From: Oceanotoga teriensis
GTDB taxonomy: Bacteria > Thermotogota > Thermotogae > Petrotogales > Petrotogaceae
Length of the DNA: 64,000 nt
Reading direction: 5' to 3'
Assembly (NCBI RefSeq): GCF_003148465.1
Contig: NZ_QGGI01000001.1
Span: 221,170-285,169, forward strand
Both the position numbers and the translations under genes were made by a program. The notes beneath the pieces are model-generated. The model did not search any database. It had not been told where the DNA came from and was given only the letters and a program-made list of their open reading frames with translations. Within the stretch, counting starts at the first letter, position 1; each line of letters opens with the position of its first letter. Below, in pieces: positions 9,525 through 16,952 of this stretch.

Positions 9525-9956
9525 TTATTCCTCCTTTAAATTGATAGATTTCAAATGCTTTTGAAACTCGATTTTATAATTTTCATTTTCTTCAAAAAAA
9601 GATTCTAATAATTCTATAGAATTTAAAAAATTTTTTGAGTTTATATGCTCTATTTTACAAGAAACTTCATCCGCCTCTTTTTCACTAAAATTTAAAAAAT
9701 CCAACAAAAATTTATTCATTATATATTTTCTTTTATACAATTTTGAAGCTTTAATTATGCCTTTTTGAGTTAAATTTATATGACTATGTTTTATATACTC
9801 TATATAGTCATACGATTCAAGTCTTTTCAAGGCACTTATAACGGAAGAATGTTTCACTTCCGCTTCATTAGTTATGTCTCTAACTTGTATTATTTTATTT
9901 TGTAAATATAGCTTGTATATAGCTATTAAATAATGTTCAAGATTTTCAGTCATCAA
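9525..9956 (-). CDS. DtxR/MntR-family metal-dependent repressor, short form
   Basis: Metalloregulator of 143 residues: an N-terminal winged helix (LEHYLIAIYKLY, VRDITNEAEVKHSSVISALKRLESYDYIEY) and a dimerisation/metal-binding domain with SCKIEHINS, matching the Cys-x-x-Glu-His site of the DtxR family. It lacks the C-terminal SH3/FeoA-like domain; instead a free FeoA gene follows at once. It is the first gene of the feo operon and has its own promoter with a palindrome over the likely start of transcription, so autoregulation by Fe(II) or Mn(II) is the obvious model. Which metal it senses cannot be told. Confidence 0.93.
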   Translation of the reverse strand: MMTENLEHYLIAIYKLYLQNKIIQVRDITNEAEVKHSSVISALKRLESYDYIEYIKHSHINLTQKGIIKASKLYKRKYIMNKFLLDFLNFSEKEADEVSCKIEHINSKNFLNSIELLESFFEENENYKIEFQKHLKSINLKEE

Positions 9957-9970
9957 TTTAATCTTCCTTT

Positions 9971-9986
9971 TGTAGTTAGTTCTACA
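9971..9986. promoter_or_regulatory. Candidate operator of the feo operon (GTAG-N6-CTAC)
   Basis: The 16-base inverted repeat TGTAG-N6-CTACA has perfect 5-base arms. It sits 2 bases downstream of the -10 box of the dtxR-feoAAB promoter and covers the probable transcription start. The same arm sequences and spacing recur at the second regulator gene (10718-10733). Confidence 0.65.
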
Positions 9987-9988
9987 TT

Positions 9989-10017
9989 ATTTTACCACCT
10001 TTAATTTACTTTGTCAA
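9989..10017 (-). promoter_or_regulatory. Promoter of the dtxR-feoA-feoA-feoB operon
   Basis: On the minus strand, TTGACA (10017-10012), a 17-base spacer and TAAAAT (9994-9989) make a near-consensus sigma70 promoter. The -35 box directly abuts the T-tail of the terminator of the upstream gene. Confidence 0.8.
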
Positions 10018-10020
10018 TAA

Positions 10021-10046
10021 AAAAATAGACTTTTCAGTCTATTTTT
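10021..10046 (-). terminator. Terminator of the fused dtxR-feoA regulator gene
   Basis: AAAAATAGAC, a 6-base loop and GTCTATTTTT form a 10-base stem, with a T-run beyond it on the minus strand. The stop codon of the regulator (10039-10041) lies inside the stem. Confidence 0.85.
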
Positions 10047-10701
10047 CTAAAATAATATTTTCAGCTTCGGTTTTTCTTATTGCAACATTATAGCCTCTTA
10101 TAAGTACTTCAATCGGATCTCCTAAGGGGGCTTTTCTCAATAATTCTACGTCTATTCCAGAGGTTATTCCCATTACCATTAATCGTCTTTTTATTGCCTC
10201 ATTACCTCTAACTTCAAGAACTTTTGCTTTTTCTCCAACTTTTAAATCTTTTAAAGTTTTTTCAAAAGTGCTTGATTTATCTTTATAATTAGTAATATAC
10301 TGCTTATATTTATTTTTTATTTCTGTATTGCTTTCTATAAAATTTCTTAGAATATCCATAGATTGAATGAGCTTTTCAGACTTTATATGTTCCATTTTAC
10401 ATGATAATTCTTCTGCTTCAAAAGGGGATATGTCCAAAACATTCATCAAGAAACTTCTTATAGTCATTCTGTTTTTATATATTTTTTGAGCTTCTATTAT
10501 TCCGGGTTGAGTTAATTTTACATAACCTCTTTTTTCATAAGTAACAAAAGAAATACTTTTTAATTTTTTTATTGCGTCTATGGCAGAAGTATGTTTTACA
10601 GACATCAATTCTGTAATGTCTTTAACTCTTGCAATGTTGTTTTCAAGTTGTGCTTCATATATAGCAAGCAAATAATTTTCAAGACTCTCTGATAATTCCA
10701 T
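10039..10701 (-). CDS. DtxR/MntR-family repressor fused to a C-terminal FeoA domain
   Basis: Full-length metalloregulator of 220 residues. Residues 1-70 form the winged helix (VKDITELMSVKHTSAIDAIKKL), about 75-135 carry the metal and dimer domain with SCKMEHIKS, and about 150-220 are a FeoA/SH3-like domain (IKRRLMVMGITSGIDVELL, RKAPLGDPIEVLIRGY). ATG 10701 is chosen because AGGAAG lies 9 bases upstream; a GTG three codons earlier would overlap that site. It is monocistronic, with its own promoter, operator-like palindrome and terminator, immediately upstream of the feo operon. A second, non-fused regulator heads that operon, so two related repressors may share targets. Confidence 0.95.
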   Translation of the reverse strand: MELSESLENYLLAIYEAQLENNIARVKDITELMSVKHTSAIDAIKKLKSISFVTYEKRGYVKLTQPGIIEAQKIYKNRMTIRSFLMNVLDISPFEAEELSCKMEHIKSEKLIQSMDILRNFIESNTEIKNKYKQYITNYKDKSSTFEKTLKDLKVGEKAKVLEVRGNEAIKRRLMVMGITSGIDVELLRKAPLGDPIEVLIRGYNVAIRKTEAENIILEK

Positions 10702-10717
10702 ATAAATCACTTCCTAT

Positions 10718-10733
10718 TGTAGTTTTTCCTACT
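10718..10733. promoter_or_regulatory. Candidate operator of the fused dtxR-feoA regulator gene
   Basis: The palindrome GTAG-N6-CTAC (10719-10732) lies 2 bases downstream of the -10 box, exactly the placement of the palindrome at the feo operon (9971-9986). The two repeats share arms but not the central six bases, as expected of a dimeric repressor site. Confidence 0.65.
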
Positions 10734-10735
10734 TA

Positions 10736-10764
10736 ATTCTACCATATATATTTGTATAAGTCAA
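10736..10764 (-). promoter_or_regulatory. Promoter of the fused dtxR-feoA regulator gene
   Basis: On the minus strand, TTGACT (10764-10759), 17 bases and TAGAAT (10741-10736) form a good sigma70 promoter. Confidence 0.75.
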
Positions 10765-10830
10765 GCTTATATTAAAAAATGAATTCATTTTTTTACATAA
10801 ATTAATTATATCAAAAAATATTTTTCCCCT

Positions 10831-10859
10831 TTGACAAATTATTAACTTTTTGGTATTAT
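10831..10859 (+). promoter_or_regulatory. Strong promoter in front of btuR
   Basis: Perfect TTGACA (10831-10836), a 17-base spacer and TATTAT (10854-10859). It would start transcription about 30 bases before btuR. No riboswitch or terminator separates it from btuR. Confidence 0.85.
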
Positions 10860-10897
10860 TTTATAGCTTAAATTATTAATATATTGGGGGTATAATT

Positions 10898-11410
10898 ATG
10901 AAAAATGGAATGATTCATGTTTATACCGGCAATGGAAAAGGAAAGACTACAGCTGCTTTTGGTGTTGTATTGAGAAGCATTTTATCGAATAAAGAAGTTT
11001 TTGTAGCTCAATTTGTAAAAAATAGGGACTCATCAGAGTTGTCAATTTCTAATTATTTTGATAATATTGATATTGTACAGTATGGAGAAGGCTTTTTTAT
11101 AAGAAGATCTCCAGAAACAAAAGATATAAACGCTGCAAAAAAAGCACTTGCCGATGTAAAAGAAAAAATTATTTCTCAAAAATATGATTTAATAGTCATG
11201 GATGAAATAAATATCGCTATTAAATTTAATCTTTTAACAGCCGAAGAAGTTTTAGATGCTATAAATAGTAATGGAAAAACAGAAATAATTTTGACTGGAA
11301 GATGGGCTGATGAAAAAATAATAGAAAGAGCCGATCTTGTAACTGAAATGAAAGAGATAAAACATTATTATTCAAAAGGTGTTTTATCCAGAAAAGGTAT
11401 AGATAAATAG
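10898..11410 (+). CDS. btuR: Corrinoid adenosyltransferase, BtuR/CobA type
   Basis: Transfers the adenosyl group of ATP to Co(I) corrinoids, giving adenosylcobalamin or adenosyl intermediates. The 170-residue protein has the family's P-loop GNGKGKTT (11-18) near the N-terminus, then VMDEINIAIKFNLL and the late motif LTGRWADEKIIERADLVTEM. The start is supported by GGGGG upstream. It precedes the riboswitch-controlled cbi genes by 214 bases and lies on the same strand without an intervening terminator. A second, unrelated adenosyltransferase (PduO type) is found at 63242-63769. Confidence 0.97.
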   Translation: MKNGMIHVYTGNGKGKTTAAFGVVLRSILSNKEVFVAQFVKNRDSSELSISNYFDNIDIVQYGEGFFIRRSPETKDINAAKKALADVKEKIISQKYDLIVMDEINIAIKFNLLTAEEVLDAINSNGKTEIILTGRWADEKIIERADLVTEMKEIKHYYSKGVLSRKGIDK

Positions 11411-11432
11411 GTAAAATTTAATATATAAACTT

Positions 11433-11575
11433 TTAAGGTGTATAACAGGGAATTAGGTGAAAATCCTAAGCGGCCCAGCCACCGTATGCAGGGATGAAAA
11501 TCATAAATGCCACTGGTTTTTAACTGGGAAGGCTTGATTAGTAAAATGATCTGTAAGTCGGGAGACCTACCTTTT
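11433..11575 (+). promoter_or_regulatory. Cobalamin riboswitch
   Basis: RNA leader that binds adenosylcobalamin or a related corrinoid. The class landmarks appear in order: GGTGAAAATCC (11456-11466), the B12-box core GCGGCCCAGCCACCGTA (11470 onward), GCCACTGG (11509-11516), TGGGAAGGC (11525-11533) and AGTCGGGAGACCTACC (11556-11571). The outer helix P1 can form between AAGGTG (11435-11440) and the ACCTT region (11569-11573). It lies between btuR and cbiC, so it controls the cbi operon but not btuR. Confidence 0.97.
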
Positions 11576-11587
11576 AAGTTCGTAACT

Positions 11588-11620
11588 TTGCTTTTTCTTG
11601 GTGTGAAAAGCAAGGATTTT
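11588..11620 (+). promoter_or_regulatory. Expression-platform hairpin of the riboswitch
   Basis: TTGCTTTT (11588-11595) pairs with AAAAGCAA (11606-11613), followed by GGATTTTT. The stem ends at the edge of the cbiC ribosome site (AAGGA at 11612-11616) and is followed by five T. It could terminate transcription, hide the ribosome site, or both. An alternative small hairpin (AAGTT/AACTT, 11576-11588) competes for its left edge. Confidence 0.6.
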
Positions 11621-11624
11621 TGTT

Positions 11625-12242
11625 ATGGGAGTTGGTATACAAATGCATAACTATATTGTAAATCCTAAAAATATCGAAAAAAGAAGCTTTGAAATAATTA
11701 CAGAAGCTTTAGGAGAAAAACTAAACGATGTAGACCCTATAAAATCAAATGTAATAAAAAGGGTCATTCACACCACAGGAAATCTTGATATGTGGAACAA
11801 GCTTTATTTTTCTGAAGATTATTTTGATTTTTTTAAAAGAAAAATTCAAAATAAGAAAATTTACACAGATGTAAATATGATAAAAAGCGGTTTATCAAAG
11901 AATTTTGTAAAAAATTTAAATATAGACTGTTTTATTAGCGATGAAGCTATATCGAAGAAATCTAAATTAACTGGCATATCGAGAGCCTATTTATCTATGG
12001 AGAAAGCACTTGAAATGGAAGATGGTATTTTTATTGTTGGAAATGCACCTACTGCACTTTTTAAGTTGCTTGAATCCAAAAAGAAACTTTTTATTATTGG
12101 AGTTCCAGTAGGCTTTGTAGGAGCGGCAGAAAGCAAAGAAGCTTTAATGAAATCACAACACAGTTTTATTACATTACCAGGAAATATGGGTGGTTCTACA
12201 ATAGCTGTAGCCATTTTTAATGCTTTAATAAGGTCTTTATAA
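11625..12242 (+). CDS. cbiC: Cobalt-precorrin-8 methylmutase CbiC
   Basis: Moves the methyl group from C-11 to C-12 of cobalt-precorrin-8, yielding cobyrinate. At 205 residues it has the normal length. Family marks are RVIHTTGN with the catalytic histidine at about residue 49, VNMIKSG, the GISRAYLSME stretch, and VGNAPTALFKLLE followed by IGVPVGFVGAAESK near the end. ATG 11625 is preferred (AAGGA 8 bases upstream), although an internal ATG at 11643 is also possible. It is the first gene of the riboswitch-controlled cbi operon. Confidence 0.97.
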   Translation: MGVGIQMHNYIVNPKNIEKRSFEIITEALGEKLNDVDPIKSNVIKRVIHTTGNLDMWNKLYFSEDYFDFFKRKIQNKKIYTDVNMIKSGLSKNFVKNLNIDCFISDEAISKKSKLTGISRAYLSMEKALEMEDGIFIVGNAPTALFKLLESKKKLFIIGVPVGFVGAAESKEALMKSQHSFITLPGNMGGSTIAVAIFNALIRSL

Positions 12243-12243
12243 A

Positions 12244-13356
12244 ATGGAATGGTATGTAAATGTAAATGGTAAAAAATTAAAACGTGGTTTCACAACTGGC
12301 ACTGCAGCCACTGCGGCTTTAAAAGCCTCTGTTCTTTTTAATAAGTATAATATAAAACCAGACAATGTAAATATAGAATTACCTAATGGAGAATTAATAA
12401 ATATTCCAATATATAAATATGAAATTATTTCAGGTTTAAAATATGCTTTTGTAAAGAAAGATGCCGGTGATGATGCCGATATAACAAATCAATGTTTGAT
12501 TTATTGTTCCTTTAAATATGAAAATTTAAATAATATAATTTTTGATTCTTATGAAGGAGTAGGAAAGATCACCAAAGATGGACTCGATATAAGCAAAGGA
12601 GAATTTGCTATTAATCCAATTCCTCGTGAGATGATGAAAAAAGTTTTAAATGAAGAGAATATTAAGAATGGCAGAGTTATAGTAAATGTAAAAAATGGTG
12701 AGATTCTCGCAAAAAAAACCTTAAACGAAAATCTTGGCATAATTGATGGAATATCCATTTTAGGAACTACTGGAATTGTTGAACCTATGAATGAAAACGC
12801 ATGGAAAGAATCTTTGATCCCTCATATTAGCATTGTTTCAAAACAATTCGATACAATTACTTTATTATTAGGTGGAAAAGGGCTTTCAATATATAAAAAA
12901 TATTCTTTTTTTAAAGAGGATTATATATTATGTGGAAATCATATCGGTTATTCTATAGAAAAATCATTGGAAATGGGTATTAAAAAAATACATATACTTG
13001 GTAGTTTTCAAAAATTAATAAAACTTGCCGGTTTAAATCTTAATACAGACAGTAGGTATACAGATTCAAAAAATGAATTATTAGCCCTTTTATATATTTT
13101 GTTTACTGAAAAATATGACAAAGAGGTCATTGACAAAATACTTAATTTAAAAACTATTTATAATTTTTTGGATATTTTAAAGAATAATGATATAAATATC
13201 AAAAAATTTTTTATATTTGTGTCTGAATATATATCCCATAAATTAAGTAATAAATTCAATGCCGAATTTGTTATTTCTTTATGTGATAAAACTCAGATAA
13301 TTTCACATAGAGGAGATGAGCAAAATTATTTATATTTTAGGAACACAGATCAATAA
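12244..13356 (+). CDS. cbiD: Cobalt-precorrin-5B C1-methyltransferase CbiD
   Basis: Adds the C-1 methyl group in the anaerobic corrin pathway. The 370-residue protein opens with KRGFTTGTAATAALKAS, the typical CbiD N-terminus, followed by VKKDAGDDADITN and the INPIPREMM and GTTGIVEPM motifs. The start is 1 base after the cbiC stop; AAGG about 10 bases upstream is a weak ribosome site, so translational coupling is likely. Its last 41 bases overlap the next gene. Confidence 0.97.
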   Translation: MEWYVNVNGKKLKRGFTTGTAATAALKASVLFNKYNIKPDNVNIELPNGELINIPIYKYEIISGLKYAFVKKDAGDDADITNQCLIYCSFKYENLNNIIFDSYEGVGKITKDGLDISKGEFAINPIPREMMKKVLNEENIKNGRVIVNVKNGEILAKKTLNENLGIIDGISILGTTGIVEPMNENAWKESLIPHISIVSKQFDTITLLLGGKGLSIYKKYSFFKEDYILCGNHIGYSIEKSLEMGIKKIHILGSFQKLIKLAGLNLNTDSRYTDSKNELLALLYILFTEKYDKEVIDKILNLKTIYNFLDILKNNDINIKKFFIFVSEYISHKLSNKFNAEFVISLCDKTQIISHRGDEQNYLYFRNTDQ

Positions 13357-14530
13357 AATTGAAAATTTAACTCAAAAACAACTCGAAATAATAAAAAAAG
13401 CCGATTTTTTTGCTGGTTTTAATTTTTCTTTGGGTATGTCTAAGGAATTAAATCCAAATGCAAAATATCATGTAATGGATATATATAGTTCATTAAAAGA
13501 TGAAAATGTAATTGACTTAATATCTCAGATGAAAACATTTAAAACTTCTGTTTTAATGGTTTCTGGAAACCCTTTAATGTTTTCATATTCAAAAAGAATT
13601 ATGGATAAACTTTCAAAAAATGAATATGAAGTTTTAATTTCACCATCTTCAATAAATTATTTATGCCAAAAGGCTAAATATCCTATGAATAGTGTTCGCT
13701 ATATAAGTGGTCATAATTCACATAATCTTCGAAAAACTTATAATGATGTCCTTAAAACATTGAATGATAATCATCAAATTGCATATTTTGTAAAAAATAA
13801 AAAAGATTATGATTCTTTATTTAATATATTAAAAAATATAAAAGTAGACATAGTAGCTGGATTTGAACTCGGTACAAAAAATGAAGAAATATTTGAGTTT
13901 AAATCAAATATGCCTATAGATTTCAAAAAAGGACGTTGGATTCTTCTTCTAATACCTCAAGAAAATGATTTTATAAATTTATTTCCTAAAAATTCAGATC
14001 TTTCAACTAAAAATATTCCAGTTTCAAGAGAATGGAGTAGATTTATTTTATTGAATACTTTAAATAGAAAACAAAAACATGATGTAATTTGGGATTTAGG
14101 AGCTGGTAGCGGAGCAACATCTTTATTCATTTCTTCTTTTTTTAATAGAGATTGTTTAATATATGCATTTGAAAAAGATTATGATAGATTTGAAAGTTTA
14201 AAATTGAATACAAACCTTAATCCTGAAATAGAAGCAATAAATAAAGATTTTATAGATATCTTAGATGAATACGAATCTCCAGACATAGTTCATTTAGGTG
14301 GAGGAATAAATTTAGAAGCTTTAAATAAAATAACATCTAAAATGAAAAAGAATAGTCTATTAATTTCTTCTGTAACTACTTTAGAAAGTTTAAATATGAT
14401 ACTTTCTATAGAAAATTTTAACTTTGAGTATGATATGTATACAAAATTTTCGAATAACAAATTAGGTGAAAAATCTGCCTTTAAAGGCGAACATGTATTT
14501 TACTGTATAAGAGGTGAAAAAAATGATTAA
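13316..14530 (+). CDS. cbiET: CbiE-CbiT fusion: precorrin methyltransferase and C15-methyltransferase/decarboxylase
   Basis: Fused enzyme of 404 residues (CobL-like order) for methylation at C-5 and C-15 with C-12 decarboxylation. The N-terminal half is CbiE-like (residues 1 to about 205; SGNPLMFSYS, ISGHNSHNL), but its first loop reads LGTQIN where the family normally has a glycine-rich GxGPG. The C-terminal half is a clear CbiT methyltransferase (SREWSRF, then WDLGAGSGATSLF at about residue 258). The only reasonable ATG (13316) has GAGGAG directly against it, an unusually short spacing inside the end of cbiD, so translation probably depends on coupling. Confidence 0.92.
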   Translation: MSKIIYILGTQINKIENLTQKQLEIIKKADFFAGFNFSLGMSKELNPNAKYHVMDIYSSLKDENVIDLISQMKTFKTSVLMVSGNPLMFSYSKRIMDKLSKNEYEVLISPSSINYLCQKAKYPMNSVRYISGHNSHNLRKTYNDVLKTLNDNHQIAYFVKNKKDYDSLFNILKNIKVDIVAGFELGTKNEEIFEFKSNMPIDFKKGRWILLLIPQENDFINLFPKNSDLSTKNIPVSREWSRFILLNTLNRKQKHDVIWDLGAGSGATSLFISSFFNRDCLIYAFEKDYDRFESLKLNTNLNPEIEAINKDFIDILDEYESPDIVHLGGGINLEALNKITSKMKKNSLLISSVTTLESLNMILSIENFNFEYDMYTKFSNNKLGEKSAFKGEHVFYCIRGEKND

Positions 14531-15245
14531 TTTTATTGGTGCTGGTCCTGGAAGTGTAGATTTTTTAACTGTGAAAGGATTTAATTTAATAAAAAAATCA
14601 GATGTTTTGTTATATGCTGGTTCTACAGTATCCAATGAAGTATTAGATTTAGTTGATCATGTAAATATATTTAACAGTGCTTCTATGACATTAGAAGATA
14701 TAAAATTTATATTCAATAAGTTTAAAGACAGCAATATAGCAAGAGTTCATTCAGGAGATACAGCTATTTATTCAGCAATAGATGAAGAAATAAATGCTGT
14801 TAAAGAATTAGGATTAGATTATCAAGTTATTCCAGGAATAAGTGCTTATTCTTATTTTGCATCTAAATTAGCTATAGAATTAACTTCACCTGAAATAGTT
14901 CAATCAATAGTTATAACAAGATTAGAGGGCAGAACAAAAGTTCCTGAAAATATTGAAAATTTTTTAAAAGAACAACCTTCATGTGCAATATATCTTTCTG
15001 GTTCAAAACCATATGAAGTACTAAATTTATTGAAAAAATATTATACAGAAGATGCTTATCTTGCGATTGGTCATAAACTTTCAAGAGAGGATGAAAGAAT
15101 AGAATTAAAACAATTAAAAGATTGGAATGATATAGATTTTCCTTCCCTTTTAACACTTTTTATGGTTTTTAAAAAAGAAAATATAAAGTCCAAATTATAT
15201 GATAAAAAATTTTCTCATGGTTGTAGAACAGAGATAGAGTCATGA
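14523..15245 (+). CDS. cbiF: Cobalt-precorrin-4 C11-methyltransferase CbiF
   Basis: SAM-dependent tetrapyrrole methylase that methylates C-11. About 240 residues with INFIGAGPGSVDFLTVKG at the N-terminus, VLLYAGSTV, ARVHSGDTAIYSA and YQVIPGISAYSYFASKL, all typical of CbiF/CobM. ATG 14523 is chosen because AGAGGTG lies 7 bases upstream; the in-frame GTG at 14514 falls within that site. It overlaps the end of the cbiET gene by 8 bases, showing tight coupling. Confidence 0.96.
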   Translation: MINFIGAGPGSVDFLTVKGFNLIKKSDVLLYAGSTVSNEVLDLVDHVNIFNSASMTLEDIKFIFNKFKDSNIARVHSGDTAIYSAIDEEINAVKELGLDYQVIPGISAYSYFASKLAIELTSPEIVQSIVITRLEGRTKVPENIENFLKEQPSCAIYLSGSKPYEVLNLLKKYYTEDAYLAIGHKLSREDERIELKQLKDWNDIDFPSLLTLFMVFKKENIKSKLYDKKFSHGCRTEIES

Positions 15246-16231
15246 AAATTTGCTTAATTTCGATAAGAAAAATAAAAATACCAAGATTTTTCAATGAATT
15301 AAATATATTTGAAATAAAAAAAGGCTCTTTAAAAGAAAAAATAAAGATGGCTTTTGATTTCTTCGATTCAATAATATTCATAGGAAGTTCTGGTATTGTT
15401 GTAAGAATGATTTCTGATTTTTTAAAAGATAAAACAACTGATCCTTCAATATTTGTATATGATGAAAAATTTAAAAATTTAACTTTATTATGTGGTTCAC
15501 ATATGGCAGGTGGTCATAGAATTGGAGAACTTTTATCAATTAATTCTAATTCAAATTTTGTTTATACCACCTCAACAGATATAAACGGATTAACTGGTTT
15601 AGATTTATTTTGCAGAGATAATAATCTTTTTGTAGAAAAAAAACATATATTATATATAAATAATTATATTTTAAATAATCAATATTTGCCTGTTAGCAAA
15701 GATTTTAAAAATTTTTATATACCAAAAAATTTCAAGATTTCTGAAAATCCTATTATCTATTTAGATAGAGAAGATAAAAATATTTCTTTATTTTCAAAAA
15801 AGTATACTCTTGGAATCGGGTTTCATAAAAATACTGATTTTAAAACATTAAATAAAGAATTTCATGAGACAGTACCAAAATATTTTTTAAATAGAATAAA
15901 TAATGTTGCTTCAATAGAAAAAAAATGGAATACAAAAACTTTTCATAGATTTTTAAGATTAAATAATATTTATAATTCCAATTCTTTTACATCGAATTCT
16001 TTAAATAAGGCTGCAAGATTCCTAAATATAAAGGGGAATGAATATGTAAAAAGAGCTACAAATGCAATAGCAGTATCAGAACCATCTGCCTTTTTAGGCT
16101 CTTTTAATGGAAATAAAGTTTTTGAAGGCAAAAATAATAATTCGAAATTTGTTATATATGAAATTTCAGCTCCTTTGTGGAGATTGAATAATTATAAAAT
16201 TGAAGAAGTTCCGGAGGTTTTTTATGAATAA
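15242..16231 (+). CDS. cbiG: Cobalt-precorrin-5A hydrolase CbiG
   Basis: Opens the ring-A lactone of cobalt-precorrin-5A and releases acetaldehyde. The 329-residue protein has the three CbiG parts: an N-terminal domain (IIFIGSSGIVVRMI, then LLCGSHMAGGHRIGELLS, the family's most conserved stretch), a middle linker and a C-terminal domain (TLGIGFHKNTDFKTL; SAFLGSFNGNKVFEGKN). It overlaps the cbiF stop by 4 bases (ATGA). Confidence 0.94.
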   Translation: MKICLISIRKIKIPRFFNELNIFEIKKGSLKEKIKMAFDFFDSIIFIGSSGIVVRMISDFLKDKTTDPSIFVYDEKFKNLTLLCGSHMAGGHRIGELLSINSNSNFVYTTSTDINGLTGLDLFCRDNNLFVEKKHILYINNYILNNQYLPVSKDFKNFYIPKNFKISENPIIYLDREDKNISLFSKKYTLGIGFHKNTDFKTLNKEFHETVPKYFLNRINNVASIEKKWNTKTFHRFLRLNNIYNSNSFTSNSLNKAARFLNIKGNEYVKRATNAIAVSEPSAFLGSFNGNKVFEGKNNNSKFVIYEISAPLWRLNNYKIEEVPEVFYE

Positions 16232-16952
16232 TAAATTATTTATAGTAGGTATAGGACCAAATAATATAGAATTTATGACAAAGAAATCTATTGAAATATT
16301 AAATAATTCTGACATAATTGTGGGTTATTCAAAATATGTAGAAAGAATTAAAAATGATTTTAAACATGCTGAATATATTTGTACTGGTATGCGAACAGAA
16401 ACTGAAAGAGTAATTAAAGCTTTAGAACTTTCTGAATCCGGTAAAAAAGTTAGTCTTATATCAAGTGGTGATTCTGGAGTTTATGGAATGGCTTCTTTAG
16501 CTTTAGAACTTTCAAAAAATTATAAAGTTGATATAGAAATTATTCCTGGAATTACAGTTGCTAATTCAGCTGCATCTATAATAGGCTCACCTTTAACTTT
16601 AGATTATGCAGTGATAAGTTTAAGTGATATATTAGTAGATTGGCAAACTATAGTTAAAAGGCTTGAATGTTTTGCTGAAAGCGGTGTTTCTACTGTAATT
16701 TATAATCCTAAAAGTAAAACAAGAGATTGGCAATTAAAAAAAGCTTTTGATATATTCAAGAATATAAGAAATAATTTTTATGTATGTGTAGTAAAAAATG
16801 CCTTTATGGATTCACAACAGATATTAATAAGTCATTGTGACAATTATGATTGGATAGATTCAGTTGATATGATGAGTGTTGTATATTTTTGTGACGAAAA
16901 AACTATTAAAATAAATGAAAAATTAGTTGTCCCAAGAGGCTATGTTAAATGA
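16224..16952 (+). CDS. cbiH: Cobalt-precorrin-3 C17-methyltransferase CbiH
   Basis: Methylates C-17 with ring contraction in the anaerobic pathway. About 242 residues with KLFIVGIGPNNIEFMTKKSI, IIVGYSKYVERI, GMRTETERV, ISSGDSGVYGMASLALEL and VIYNPKSKTRDWQL, all diagnostic of CbiH/CobJ. ATG 16224 has GGAGG 8 bases upstream inside the last codons of cbiG; an earlier in-frame start would duplicate cbiG coding sequence and is unlikely. The gene overlaps cbiG by 8 bases. Confidence 0.96.
   Translation: MNNKLFIVGIGPNNIEFMTKKSIEILNNSDIIVGYSKYVERIKNDFKHAEYICTGMRTETERVIKALELSESGKKVSLISSGDSGVYGMASLALELSKNYKVDIEIIPGITVANSAASIIGSPLTLDYAVISLSDILVDWQTIVKRLECFAESGVSTVIYNPKSKTRDWQLKKAFDIFKNIRNNFYVCVVKNAFMDSQQILISHCDNYDWIDSVDMMSVVYFCDEKTIKINEKLVVPRGYVK

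Noticed and set aside
11368-11613. Antisense reading frame across the riboswitch
   Set aside because: The conserved riboswitch elements explain the sequence on the plus strand and the frame has no family features.
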